Shown here in pieces: positions 22,367 through 34,918 of a stretch of DNA of 64,000 bases (positions within the stretch are counted from its first letter, which is position 1; every line of letters starts with the position of its first letter). Source of the stretch: Selaginella tamariscina. Lineage: Eukaryota; Streptophyta; Lycopodiopsida; Selaginellales; Selaginellaceae. Location of the stretch: the NCBI GenBank assembly GCA_003024785.1, contig PUQB01000310.1, forward strand, positions 220,742 through 284,741, read 5' to 3'. The position numbers were made by a program, and so were the translations under genes. The notes below the pieces were generated by a model. That model was not told the origin of the DNA, searched no databases, and worked only from the letters and a program-made list of their open reading frames with translations.

Positions 22367-23900
22367 GTGCGTGCGTGTGTTCTTTCAGATACAACAAGAG
22401 GAAAAAGAGAGCTTGGGATGGATTTATTGATAAGAAGAGGAAGAAATGTACATCTCTAGATCCGTCAATTTGGGGTGAGCTACCATTGGAAATTCAGCTT
22501 ACTCTTTTGGATTGCTTGCCTATTCCTGCGTTGTGTCGCTTTAAAACCGTGTCCAAGGCTTGGTATGAAGGCTGTTGCAGGTATATACATGAGTGTGTGT
22601 GGATATACATACGCGGAGAAATATACATAAACAAATATATCCATTACACATGTAAAGAGTATATACTCACTCACGTATGCGTGTAGAGCAATGAAACGAC
22701 AAAGTAGCAAGGGAAAGTGCTACTTACTGGTGGAGGTTGGCAAGGAGCCCGTGATATACAGCGAGGGAGAGCAAGCATGGCTTGGACCTCAGTGGAGTTG
22801 CTGGGACAGTAACAGCAGCTTCATAGTATCATCAAAGAGGGGGTAACGTGTTTGGGTGCAAAACAGGGCATTCCCGTGATGAATGTGGTATCAAACGGAC
22901 GTGTTACTCCCTTGCCAAACAGACCATCCCGTCACGACTTGCTATTTGCTGCCATGGACCTTCTGGACGATTCGTCTTACATAATCGTTGTGATGGAAGG
23001 TATGTGCATCTCTCTCTCTTTCAATGTTATATATATGGTGTTATGACAGGGCAATGGTCTTACATGATGGTGAGCGGGATACAAGTTTACCATTCTAGAA
23101 CAGGAGATGGGTGACAAAGTCATTGGAGATAGAGGAACGGCTTATGCTTGGAATGTGTCCGGTGGAGGACAAGCTTGCTGCTCTCTGCGGTTCTACCTTG
23201 TTCTTTCTCACAGAGAGTATCGATCGGACGCGTTGCACGCTTCATTCAGCTGATGTGCTCAATGGAATGATTATCACTCCCTCTCAACTGTGTACAATGC
23301 ACAGCAATCCTACAAAGTGTGGTGCGCCACGCCTGGCCGTCTGTGCTGGTACGTATCTGTCACAGAGAGAGAAAGAGATGACCATTTGTGTATGCAGGGA
23401 AGCTCTTGCTGGTGCGTATGCAGGAAATGAAACGACACAAGGGCAAATATCGCAGGACCATTGTCATAGAGGAGTTTAATCAGGAAGACAGTGTGTGGAC
23501 GTTTGTGTCAAGGTTGCCTCTGGACAAGATACCAGGGAGAGCAAAGGATATTGGATTTGCACCTGGTGTTACTGTGAAGAATGTCATTTCTGATAAAGGC
23601 GTGGTGTGCTTGTCCGTTGGTATGATAGGCCCTTCATTTGCTTACGATATGTTTGCTGACGCTTGGACTTCGCTTCCCGGGGGATCATATTTAGCTGCTG
23701 CATGTCCTTTTGACCTCTTAGGACTTTAATAATATTCTTTTTAATTAGTCAACTCCTCCCACACAAACCATCTCACATAAATAGTAAAGATGATGTTACA
23801 GGCCTTCTAGTGAACTCCTCCCACAGTCTAGAGTATTTCGAATAAAGCACTCCGTAAGCGTATAATCTACAAAATTATAGTGTATAAACTTATGCATATA
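21855..23900 (+). repeat. Segmental duplication block B1 (inverted copy of 34.75-36.66 kb)
   Basis: The F-box gene with both flanks appears here in reverse orientation relative to the right copy, with exon identity close to complete. Confidence 0.88.
22275..23729 (+). CDS. F-box protein (kelch-type), left copy, with two single-base frame breaks
   Basis: Exons 22275-22309, 22389-22580, 22687-22999, 23050-23348 and 23398-23729; the two 3' introns are only about 49 bases. The N-terminal basic stretch (YNKRKKRAWDGF) precedes an F-box (SIWGELPLEIQLTLLDCLPI...RFKTVSKAWYEGCC), which would bind SKP1 in an SCF ubiquitin ligase. The C-terminal two thirds resemble the beta-propeller/kelch-associated region of plant F-box proteins (SYIIVVMEG, WSYMMVSGIQVYHSRTG, CPVEDKLAALCGSTLFF, SVWTFVSRLPLDKIPG, SFAYDMFADAWTSLPGG). 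It lacks one G in the G-run near 22840 and one A near 23106 (GGAGATGGG where the right copy has GGAAGATGGG), each shifting frame. Both lie in homopolymers, so base errors are possible. Confidence 0.7.
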
Positions 23901-24089
23901 TAATTCAACTAAATCGTTTCAAATTAAATCATAATAACTAGTATACAAGTATAATAAACTATACTAAATAATATAAATGATACTAACTCATGATGTAGAA
24001 AACTTGAATCATGGTGGGATATTCCTTGCTAGAGTAGTTTGTTAGGGTTCTTATATCAATGGCTGAATGTTCTCTATACGATCGTGCAG
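23730..24089. other. Flank of F-box gene, AT-rich
   Basis: The first roughly 170 bases match, in inverted form, the sequence downstream of the right-hand F-box copy (about 34740-34918), including the aaagcactccgta block. No gene is seen. Confidence 0.55.
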
Positions 24090-26265
24090 CACAAGCCAGG
24101 TTCGCCTGTAACGAAACTTGTCGACATGAGTCTGAGCCGCGAAATGCATTCCCTCCGTGATGGACACATAGAGATTACAGTATCGAGCTTGTCTAGAACC
24201 ACGGTCTTGTACTGCGGGTCTCGTTTGGTAACAGTCTTGATCACCAAGAATGGGACACACGATCCGCCGGTTTATTCACGTGAGCACGGATGAGGTATAC
24301 GGCGAAGCGGAGGCCGACGCAATTGCGGGCAATCACGAGGCCTCGCAGCGGCTGCCCACTAATCCGTACTCGGCTACCAAGCGGGGGACGAGATGCTCGT
24401 CATGGCTTACGGTCGCTCTTACGGGCTCACCACCCGGGGGAACAATGTCTATGGTCCGAATCAGTTCCCGGAGAAGCTCATTCCGAAATTCATACTTCTG
24501 GCGGTGCAAGGCCGTCCACTTCCGATTCATGGAGACGGAAGCAACCGGAGAGTTATCTTTATGCTGAAGATGTTGCGGAGGCTTTTGAAGTTGTTCTTCA
24601 TAAAGTGAGGTTGGTCATGTTTACAACATTGGAACGAGGAAGGAGAGACGAGTTCTAGACGTTAAGGATATTTGCAAGCTCTTCAACTCGATTCGGATTC
24701 CTGCATTCAGTTCGTTGCCAACCGGCCGTTCAACGACCAAAGGTACTCAGATACACACCCTGCCATATAGGCAGTGTATTTACAATTATCGTATCTCGTG
24801 TAGAATATGAACAGCTGAACGATTAGTTCATACACACATGCATCATACCCACACACACACCTATACGTGTACTTAAGTTTTATTTGCATATGGATATAGG
24901 TATTTCAAAGAGCTGGGATGGAGAGAACGGACAACCTGGGAGGAAGGCCTGCTTAAGACGATGCAGTGGTACGACGCATCCGGATTGGTGGGTGATGTTT
25001 CTGGAGCCTTGTTCCTCACCTAAGAATGTTAACAATGGCCGGTCTCAAACGAGGACGAGGATGGGGATCAGACGACTGGCATTGCCAATGTTGGCATGAT
25101 TGTTCCCGACAAGTCTTCTCTGAAGCCGGCTATGAAACTGCTAATCTACGGACGAACAGGTTGGATTGGTGGAGAAGGAGGGGATTCCATGCGAGTATGG
25201 TACAGGAAGACTGGAGAACAGGTCACAGATCGAGGCAGATGTAGTGACTGTGAAGCCGAGGTGTAACTGGGCGTCCCAACGTGGACTGGTGTGAAAGCCA
25301 TAAGATGGAGACTATAAGGGCGAATGTGGTAGGGACTTTGACTCTCTGCCAGCAGCAGGGATTGCTTCTCATGAACTTTGCCACTGGTAAGCCTTCTTAT
25401 GTTTGTTTGTACACACGCACATATGCATAGGGTTGTGTACGTGTGCTTGTGCTCTTGTTTGTTCATGTGATTCAGGGCTCTGTGGGCCTTTATGGAGTTC
25501 CATCAGAATAGAATTTGTTATAGTTTCAGATTGTGACTGGGTTGTTTATGCACGTTATGTGTGTGTGTGCGCGTGCGCGTGCGCGTGCGTGTGTAGTTAG
25601 TGTTGTTGTTTTGCGAGCCTGTCTGTGTGCATGTATGTATATTTTCTTGTTTCTGCATAAATGTTGTATCCCTTGATATTATGTTGTAAGTCCATACGTG
25701 GGAGTGATTTATATGGTCTGTCTGTATGTAGATTGCTTATTTCTGCATAAATGTCGTATGACTACTGGCTTTATATGCAACCATGGTTTGTGAATAAGCG
25801 CGCGCGAACACACACACACACACACGCATGAGAGAGAGAGAGAGATTGAGTCTGACCTAACTAACTGCAGGTGGAGGATCTACTAAAGTGCTACGACAAC
25901 GGATGTCAATTATAACCAAGATAACACGTACGAGAAGGTGGTGAACATCCCAACAGCATGACCGTGTTAGGCGGGCTTCTTCCAATGACCATCGAGATGG
26001 CAAGACGCAACTGCACGGGCATATACAACTTCACTAATCCAGGTACGGTCTTGTTCGCATAACGAGATCCTGGATATGCACAGGGACTACATAGACAGCA
26101 GGTTCAAAGTGGTCGAATTTCACACTGGAGGAGCCAAGGAGCAACAACGAGTTGGACACGAAGAAGCTGGAGGGGGAGTTCCCCGAGCTGTTGAACATCA
26201 AGGATTCGCTTGTCAAGTATGTGTTCGAACCTAACAAGACGAAGCGAGCTGAATCTTCTCTGTGA
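24090..26265 (+). pseudogene. UDP-L-rhamnose synthase (RHM-type) pseudogene with internal inversion
   Basis: Plant RHM fuses a dehydratase domain and an epimerase/reductase domain to turn UDP-glucose into UDP-rhamnose. Here both survive as broken pieces. Dehydratase: IRRFIHVSTDEVYGEAE (24262 on), NPYSATK, MLVMAYGRSYGL, TRGNNVYGPNQFPEKLIPKF, YAEDVAEAFEVVLHK, ERTTWEEGLLKTMQWYDASG. C-terminal domain: KPAMKLLIYGRTGWIGG (about 25115), VTGRPNVDWCESHKMETIRA, GLLLMNFATG, YEKVVNIP, LPMTIEMARRNCTGIYNFTNP, EFPELLNIKDSLVKYVFEPNK, stop at 26263. Pieces lie in different frames and parts are missing. The first piece (KTVVLDKLD and MHFAAQTHVD) is on the minus strand at 24245-24090, so the 5' part is inverted relative to the rest. 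Confidence 0.85.
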
Positions 26266-27690
26266 AGGTAATTTTGATTTATTAAGGATTCTTGCCATTC
26301 GTTTTTCTATACTTCACCAGGAATAATATACTATATATTGTCTTGTTTCTGTTTCTCTTATTTCGATTATTATACCCAAATTAGTTCTTTAGCAGAATCT
26401 CTCTTTCGCTGTGTGTGTGTGTGTGTTAGAAATATTGGTCCAGCGTTCTAAAGTTATTTTCTTCATTTTATTTCAGTAGTTAGTGATTATGCTAAAGAAC
26501 ATCTTAAATAATAAGAGATATGCTATAATTCTACCTCTTAAAATTTATGTATTTCTTAACAATTTATAAGGAGAGAGAGAGAGTGTGTGTGTAGAGAGAT
26601 ACATATGTATACACGTGTCTGAAACTATATGCGCTGACAGAACTAATTGAACACAGGTATATTGTTTAGATGAGTGTTCTCCGATGATACATCTAGCACG
26701 ATCAATTGTGTGTGTATTTGCATATATATATGCAAATACACACACAATTGATCGTGCTAGATATATATATATGTATACATACAACTTGCTCTATTATAAT
26801 TTTTCACATTTTTTTTAAAAACGTAATTTTTTATAATTAAAATTTATTCAATAATGATTAACATATACAGAGTTTAATTAATTTGTTAAGACTTGATTTA
26901 ACAATTAATCTTTCAATATTCTTATACAAGGACTTGAGTATTTGCTTTAGAGACTTTACTACACTATAGTAAAGTACAAGTACATGTACACTTATGTGTA
27001 TATGTGTAGATATACATATGGACATAAATTTACATATATATACACATGGATCCGAGATGCATACACCTTGTTTGATCGATATTCTTAACGGCTCTACTGC
27101 ACTGTCTAAACAGAACCATACATATTTGAAGATATTACAAATATCTAACTAACATAGTTATTAAGAAGTTAGTATATGTATTCAATCATACTAATTTTAC
27201 AGTTGTCAGAGATGTGAAACCATTGCCTATCGGGTATAGAGATTTTTTCAAAGTGGGAGGAAGTATAGAAGCCGTTGTCAATTCCAAGTTGAACCTTTCC
27301 AGTTTTAGGAAATGAAGTGAGCATTAAACGCTTTATTAATTATGTTCCTTCCCCAAAGCTCAAGGTGAACCAGGTGTTGCAAACCTGTGTGTGCATGTAT
27401 TAATTGTTGTCTAGTTGCTGTTATAGAAAAGCTATATATTTTAACCTCATATATACACACCATCGTACATAACGAGAGTATTGAAGACATATCATACGTA
27501 AGTGAGTGGTTAACGCCTCAGAGTACTGTGAGTTGTGTGTGTGTGTGTGTGTGTAGAAGCCATATTAAAAAATAAAACCAATTTAAGATTTAAGGTTTGT
27601 AATAATAACCATTACAAAGTATATTCTTTGGTGTATATTTTGGTATATACCGTTCGCACAAAAGTTTGATAGGTTTATTTGTTCTGTCTT
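26266..27690. other. AT- and microsatellite-rich spacer
   Basis: No gene seen. It contains the 72-base palindrome listed separately, and segments resembling 36.5-37.0 kb and 16.5-16.8 kb (for example the cacaccatcgtacataa block at 27465 and 16600). Confidence 0.5.
26691..26762. repeat. 72-base perfect palindrome
   Basis: Two 36-base arms are exact reverse complements with no spacer: atctagcacgatcaattg... on the left and ...caattgatcgtgctagat on the right. Flanks are A/T-rich. Perfect palindromes of this size are rarely stable in clones, and the structure suggests a recent inverted duplication or hairpin-type repair event. Confidence 0.92.
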
Positions 27691-28025
27691 ATAACATATA
27701 TGGTGAGCTACTATTGGAAATTCGTATTACTGCGCTGTGTCGCTTTAGAACCGTGTCCATGACTTGGTATGAAGGATGTTGCGGTATATATAGTGTGCAT
27801 GCGTGTGTACATAAACAAACATGAGCTAGATATATTACACCAAATTTATCTGTATGCGTGTGTGAAACGACAAAGTGGCAAGGGAAAGTGCTACTTAACG
27901 GTGGAGGCTTGGCAAGGAGCCGTGATATACATCGAGCATGGCTTGGGCCTCAATGGAGTTGCTGGGAGCTTCATACTATCATCAAAGAGCAGGGTAACCG
28001 GATTCTTGGATTTGTATCGAGCTTG
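27690..28025 (+). pseudogene. F-box/kelch-type gene fragment 3
   Basis: Related to the fragment at 16820-17400: it starts in the middle of the F-box (GELLLEI, truncated), then RFRTVSMTWYEGCC, an intron with TG repeats, and KRQSGKGKCYL followed by a 'LGLNGVA' region. It is missing most of the gene. Confidence 0.65.
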
Positions 28026-28029
28026 AGCA

Positions 28030-29540
28030 ACCTGACCTTAAAAAATATCTCTTAAAATTGTTATGTAAGTGAAAAACTGTGTAAGAGTTGGTTTTGTCAT
28101 AAAATTTAAATTTAAGATAAGTTAAGCGTCGGTGTGAACGTGTATGTTCAATTTTCCATACGAGGATGCATGTGAAGTTTCCCATTCCCTTGAGGATATC
28201 AGATAGCGATTGTGGCGTGTGTGTGAAGTTGATAATCTAATAGTTAATAAAGTATTAAAAGGTAATATATCAAAATTGCTGTGTTATTTAATGGAGGTGG
28301 CTCCTCACAAAAAGGTAAGAAGAGTGATGTTCTTAAAGGAGTCACCATGAGAAACACACTCTCTCTCTCTATGTGTATATTCCTAAACTTATGTGGTCTA
28401 GGTGGGAAATTTCTACGTCTCAATGTATATATAATGGTTATTATATAAATGGTTATTTATAAATATGCATCCATTTATTTCCCTACTTGGTATGATATCA
28501 TCATTTGACATACGTGTTTTTGTCACTTCCACTGGCAAATTCTCTACATCTCTATGATATATATATCAATTTGCACATAATATTGTCTATATTGAACAAC
28601 CAACCAATGTAGGTCACTACTATTAAAATATTTGGTCTGGTGAGGTTTGAGTTTTATACATTAGAATATTTAGAACACAAACTATTAGAATATAGATTAG
28701 AATATAGAACTCTGTAAGAATCCAGCCAATGTAGGTGACATTATTATCAGTACTGGGCAGCTGCAAAACACATGAAAATTATTATCAAAACACACACACA
28801 CGCACACACACGTGTAGTGATAGTTAAACTCACTACAAGGTTTTTCCTTCACATTTTCAAGCTTGAAGATTGCTTGTTATTGTTATCATCCATTAAAACA
28901 ACATACTTGAAATCAGATAAAGCTTTATTATTATTTTAAAACTAAATGCTAGAAAATATACCTCATCTCTCACTTGTCTCCTGTCTCGTGAGTTCAAATG
29001 TGCTGCACATAATAATATAAATCTTGGCGTACACGTATGCGTGTGCATGTGTGTGCGTGAGAGAGAGAGCATGGAGACAAACTATGTGTATTAGAATATC
29101 TTTTAGTAAGAACTATAAATGTTACAAAGGTATATATGGGATTTGGGGGTTATATATCCACTTGTTAAGTGGATATTCCCAATACGTTCATCAACGGTGG
29201 AAAGGTGCCAGATCAGTATTAATGAAACTTAATCAGCTTTAGTGATGATTGCATAAACAATTACTGATGTTGTTTAACACCTCTAGAAAACATTCTTACT
29301 CACCATGTGCATGTGATACATGTCTATATATTATACACCACTACAGGAACTTCATTGTCGATTAGTACCTACCATAAATTAGTTTCCCCCCTTCTGTCAA
29401 CTACAAAATACACCACCACATAGTTACGAGCTTGACAGATTCTTGGCCACGTAGATCATGTCAATATGAACATGTCAATATATGCATCATTATATCGATT
29501 CTAACTAGTCAATCAATCAAGCAATCGACGTAGATAAAGA
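28030..29540. repeat. Segmental duplication block A1 (5' spacer part), direct copy of 37080-38450
   Basis: The blocks share long matches: 'ttcccattcccttgaggatatcagata' at 28180 and 37215, 'ggaggtggctcctcacaaaaaggtaa' at 28295 and 37297, and the 'gttgcccgggaccgccggtgctccgtg' stretch at 29540 and 38450. Same orientation, with small indels. It continues into the receptor-kinase copies. No gene is seen in the spacer. Confidence 0.85.
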
Positions 29541-29621
29541 GTTGCCCGGGACCGCCGGTGCTCCGTGACCTAACACGTCGAAAACTACTCGACTCCTGTT
29601 GCATAAAAACAACTTAGTCAA

Positions 29622-32193
29622 TCATCTTATCAAGCTGGAATAGCTGAAGCTTGGGGGAGTCACATACGACATAGACACACTCTCTTTAGAAGCCGTAATG
29701 TCCACGATCGCCTGCGTCTGCACCGCGAAATGGAACTGCATAGGTGGCTCGTCCACCTCCCTCCTTCCCTCGATCATCTGCGTAACCTCCTCCATACTGG
29801 GCCGCAAGCTTGCATTCTCCTGTATACACCACAGTGCAATGTGTACCATCCTGGTAGCTTGCTTGAGTCCGACGGTTCCACTGACCTTCTCGTCAATGAC
29901 CCCATTACATTCCCTTGTCGGACCTCGTTAACGACCCAAGCTGGAAAATACCATGCTAGGTCTGTGTTCATCCTCGAGACCTCCAGGTTCTTCCGTCACC
30001 GATAATCTCCAGCAGAACCATCCCAAAACTGTACACGTCGCATTTTCTTGGTTGACAGAATGCAGCAGCCACTCTGGAGCCAGGTACCCCAGAGTTCCCT
30101 CACACAGGTCATCACTTGGCTTACATCATGATCCAACAGCAACTTCGACATCGCCACCTTTGCAACAAACCGCTCGTCAAGGAGGATATTCTGTGGCTTC
30201 ACATCCAGATGTATGATCGGCTCACTGCATTCCTCGTGTAGATACGCCAGCCTGCGCGCCGTGCCGAGCGCAATATCAACGCGTCTCTCCCAGCTGAATC
30301 TCCGCCTGTCTGGGGTTGCACTCGCGCTAAGGTTGGACTCGAACAGCCAGCAATCAAGCGAACCGTTTTGCATGAAGTCGTACACAAGAATGCGGTGAGG
30401 ATCCTCCAGGCAGAACCTGCAGAGCTTTACAATGTTCACGTGGCTGATACCGCCGATGGTGGCAACCTCGGCAACGAACTGACGCGCTCCTGGGTGCTGT
30501 TTCCCTCCAGTTTCTTCACTGCAACATGACGGCCATCAGGGAGAAACCCTTCATACACTGATCCGAATCCACCTGTACCGAGCTTTGTAGAGAAACCTTT
30601 GGTTGCAGTCTCAACTTCAAGCACCTGGTATGTGAACCTCTGTGGCAGCCCACGAACAGTCGAGAGTACAGCATCTATTTCAGACGACTACCTCTTCTTC
30701 CTGTTTCAACGGTGCAGTGAAAACATGACAAGCAAAGCCAGTATCAGAACGGTGACGGCTGCTGCAGATGCCCCAGCAGCAATTGGTCCCACGTTGCTCT
30801 TATTTGGTTCGGTGAAGAGATCATGCCAAAGTTCATGTGTGCATTCTGAAACTTGATAAACCCTGACACGTTGGGGTTTGTCGAGAAACTCCCAATGACA
30901 GCGTCACTACAAAGTAACATTCTCTCAGTGCACTGTCGCCATGCATGAGCAGTTGAGTAGGCAATCCGAGTAGCACTCGTTCACACTCGAGTCGGTCTTG
31001 TCTGCCCTAACAAACCGTGTCGAGAAGTACTCTACACCGGTGGCATTCACAAAGTGATGGTTGTAGGCTCCTTCTCACAGATCTCCACTTGTGGAATCCT
31101 TCTGTTGGCCCCGAGCAGTTCGGCGAGCTCACATTCGCAAATACCTCGTTGCCTTTGCTGAGAATCTGCAGACACCGGCATTTCCTCCAGTCTCACATAA
31201 ACCATACTTCCACGTGAGAGCGAAGCCTGCAAGTGTCACCATCCGAGAAACGTGCTGCTGCAACCCAGCCTTGAGACAAGGATTCAAAACCATACACAAA
31301 AGATCCCCATCTGGATCTAGCCTCACAAAAGGAAGAGTCATTTCTGCAGTTGTCTTCTTTACACTGATGATAGGTAATGAATACAACTGAGCTCCACAGC
31401 ACCCGCCTTGTTTAGAGCCACATACTTATCCTCACAAGAATGTGAAAGGCGGCCGTGTACTGTACGGTACCGGAGCTGAAAAGCTAGAAACTATTTTGCG
31501 ATAGCTGGGCCGCGTCCAGTGCAAATCCTTGTAGATAGCAGGAGTTGCAATAGCTTTGTGTCAACAAAGTTAGTGCAGGAGTGCAAGAAAATGCTCCTGT
31601 ATTGGGATCCAAGGTAAGACTCATACCTGATATGAGATGCTGATCCGTAACGAGCGTGTCACCAGGCTGCTCAATGCTCTGAAAGACACTGCTGTTCTTG
31701 CTCATGAACAAGAGATTACCGAGTTCATCGAGCTCAATTGAGTCAATCCCAACAGCATCAGATCTCCACCCGTATCCACCATCCAGAAGAATGAACTTCC
31801 GGTGTGTCTCTGTAAGCATGAGTGTTGCACCAGACTGGTACAGCTCCTACGTACATTAAATCCAGATTGCATCACTACTGAGAGATAGAAGTGTTCGCTG
31901 CTATTTGGATCGAGAAATGCAAGTGCGAATGTGGAATTCTCACTGAGTATATCCATTGTGAGTATTCTGTAAATTCCCTGTCCGTTTGTCGTTCTAATCT
32001 CGGTAAGGTTACCTGCTGCTCCTGAACATATGTAGATATGTATCACCTTTACAGAACTAAGCTCATTTGTTAGAAAAGATGCTGGACATTCCGTTGCGTA
32101 ATGCTGTAAACCGGATCTGGCCCGTAGGATATTACGGTGCAGGCAGGTCACATTCTCTCTCTTAAATGCAGCTACATTCCACCACCTATTCAA
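29622..32193 (-). pseudogene. G-type lectin S-receptor-like kinase, left copy (pseudogene)
   Basis: Direct duplicate of the intact gene at 38530-41043. All regions are recognisable (NLTEIRTTNGQGIYRIL, the [12 protein letters not shown] kinase start, PIIHLDVKPQNILLDERFVAKVA, MVHIALWCIQENASLRP). The frame is broken many times: at the start (the signal-peptide region is replaced by a frame with CSGAA), in the B-lectin and PAN regions (31850, 31400, 31060), at the TM/kinase border (about 30700), in subdomains II/III (about 30485), at DFG (the DFG motif is lost near 30150) and after the APE region. No long open frame remains. Confidence 0.9.
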
Positions 32194-32235
32194 ACGTATA
32201 TAAGATCGTATGTACGTGATCTGCTTTAGGTTAGG

Positions 32236-32260
32236 GCACGGGGTTTAGGGTTTAGGGTGC
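32236..32260 (+). promoter_or_regulatory. Telobox-like TTTAGGG repeats upstream of kinase pseudogene
   Basis: ggtttagggtttaggg holds two plant telomere-type units about 50 bases 5' of the kinase copy (minus strand AAACCCTAAACCC). The same block lies upstream of the intact copy at 41271-41286. Teloboxes are known plant promoter elements; two units are far too few for a telomere. Confidence 0.6.
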
Positions 32261-32289
32261 AGAGCTGTCAACTCGGAGTGTGTTATCTT

Positions 32290-33050
32290 CCCATTTTGCC
32301 GTATTGGAACAAAGAAACCTCAGGACGAGGGTATCTCATGAGTACAAGTATTAGGCGTGTATGTAATCTTCCAATGGGTCCTCCAGGAGTATGTTCATAG
32401 GTCCTCTATGTGGGATTAATGGAGCATAAAGAATTGGTTGTGGGTAAGCCCTTGCTTAATACGTGGAAAACACTCCCTCCGGCGGCACCTTTAGCTGGTA
32501 TACCTTATAGAATTCTTACAGGTAAATCCGGCGGAAGGCACTTATAGTGTTGTAGTACTTTTATTATACAGAGACAAGGACGGAGAATATGTGCCACACA
32601 ATGTTCTACAGTACGATTCGAAACGGGATGTGTGGGATACAAGGAAATTCTCTCTGGGAAGCAGCAGCGGTGGACAGCTGAAAGGGGTGGACAGTTTGCG
32701 TAGGGGGATGTTCAATCGTATGATCCTGTGTACGCCATATGTACGTTCCATATCCAGTTCTCAACGATGAAGATGAGAATTGGAGAGGCGCGAGGTGCAC
32801 GCTGAGGGCGAGTTTTCGGTACATGAACAGATGCATTTTGACTACACTTATGTGGAGAGTTGTGGACGATCCGGTGGGATGGCTGTTGTAGGAGCTGGAG
32901 GAGGCGAATGCTACTTGGAAGGTTGTTTCTAAGAGGAAGCTGTATGGGCAGAGGTGGAGTACCAAAAAACTTATTACAGCAACCTTACCTTAAGGATTCT
33001 CAACATGGGAGTATTCGGTTACTCTTCAAGGCGAACGCTGGTCTATAGAT
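32290..33050 (+). pseudogene. Unrecognised decayed gene, possibly kelch/F-box related
   Basis: Coding-like blocks in changing frames: YRDKDGEYVPHNVLQYDSKRDVWDTRKFSL (about 32565-32655, quoted here in part as a pattern), then a Gly-rich block CGRSGGMAVVGAGGG (about 32860) and TLRILNMGVFGYSSRRTLVY (about 32990) before a stop near 33048. The 'D-W-D' spacing suggests a beta-propeller repeat, but I cannot name a family. Confidence 0.3.
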
Positions 33051-34740
33051 TATGAATGTAGCTATGCTTTGTTCCTAGAGTGTAACTAGAGAGAGATCTT
33101 TCTGAGTTATAGCAATGCTTGAATAAATAATATCGGATACACTAGAACTTGTTAAATTAAACTGTATATATATAATTAAAAGTTTGTTCAACTTTTTTTA
33201 TAAAAAGAAACTGATTTGAACGGTGTGTGTGTGTTGTATAATGTATAGTTCCGTGAGGGTTTCGAAAGGGCCAGTCGTAAGCTGGTTGGTTGCTGTGCTT
33301 GTCCGAGATTAAAACTAGAACCCAACATGTAATTTGAAAACTCGCGCGGGAAAGAATGAACCGCGAAAGAGGATTTGGGCTATTCTTTTGTTCTGCGTGT
33401 TAAACTCATGCCTATGATTATGATTGGCTTCCCTCACCGATCTGCTCCTTCTGCCCCGTGCCCTCGGTCACGTGTGCCTGCTTTCCTCTAATTGGTTCTC
33501 CTTGTTGTGTGTTGTCACTGTACGTGGATTTTCACATGTTATTACCTATGTGTGGAAGACTAAGCGCAATGCCTGCCCCAGTACCCACCTCTTGTAAGCA
33601 TATACGGAGTAGATGAAATCAGTGGCATGCCACCTTCTGAAAGCCTTCAATGTTTTCATGTTACATTGCTCTTTGGGACACCATCTGGGGCCGGAGGGAA
33701 CTACTCTCGTGACTGAGGATTAACATGGACAACGACAACGATCTCCTTAAACTGCCCAACCTACTAAGTCGGTGTACTTGCCGGCCATCTTATCCGAACT
33801 TCACGTCTCTCTATCAGGAACCATGGGTAGAACACGAAGGTCAATGACATGACAATCAGAACTGAGCTGACTATGTTTGGGGCTGATAACTTCCACTTAA
33901 TCTGTATGAAATCCTTGAGCAGGATTGCAGTAAGTAGAAACAGTAGCAATGTGGTGTTTCTCACGAACTGGCTGTATAGCAAGGGCCATGATAACTATGA
34001 GATGGTTTTTAGTGAAGTACTTCTGCGGAAAGCACGATAGATCATGTTATCTGCTGCTTGCGTAAAGATAACATGATCAAAAGCTTTTTTTCAAAAACAC
34101 GTTTCATTATTCCGAATGGATAAATAGTAACCCTGGCCGGAGATCTGTCCACAAACCCTACATATCCCGACAACTCCAGATGCTCCCACAATGCTACCTA
34201 CCGACACACGCACCACATATCCACCGCAACCCACATCTACAATGCAGCCGACAGTTCACCAGCAACCTCTCACAGCCATTACCAATACACCCTATATCCA
34301 ACGATCTATTTGGCTCCAGCACCCACGTATCATTCATCGAACCAGCCCATGTACACACATGGAACAAGGAGGAACAATAAATACTGCGTAACTTAAGATT
34401 GACATAAAGACTGTAGCTAGAACCGAGCAAGACCAAGTACACTAAAGGCACTTCAGAGGGATGATAACACACCAACCTTATGGTGGGTGCCAGAGACTAA
34501 CACACATATGTATAAAGAAGAGATAAGCATACATATTTCTGGAGGTACACACACAGTCAAGTTCTACAATACACATGTACTGTGTATATATAGAGAGGAA
34601 GGAAAACTATATATGTTGTGTGTACATATATTGTTAAGGAAAGGAATTAAGAAAAGAAACCTATACACACACACACACAACACACACACATATATATAAC
34701 AGAGATATGCAAGAGGGGGGATGCAGATATTTTGTGCTTT
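33051..34740. other. Spacer with unassigned short frames
   Basis: A minus-strand frame at 33982-33764 has two hydrophobic stretches (TLLLFLLTAILL and VLIVMSLTFVFYPWFL), possibly a remnant of a membrane protein. A Pro/Thr/Gln-rich plus-strand frame lies at 34190-34390. Neither has an identifiable domain. The rest is TG/CA- and TA-rich. Confidence 0.3.
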
Positions 34741-34918
34741 ATATCATACTAGTTATTATGATTTAATTTGAAACGATTTAGTATGGGTAAGTTACATACA
34801 CTATATTTTTGTAGATTATACCCCTACGGAGTGCTTTATTCGAAATACTGTAGACTGTGGGAGAAGGCTTGTAATGGTTTGTGTGGGAGGAGTTGACTAA
34901 TTAAAAAGAATAATAATA

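Noticed and set aside
32236..32260. Telomere or chromosome end
   Set aside because: Only two TTTAGGG units are present, and both sides continue with ordinary gene sequence.
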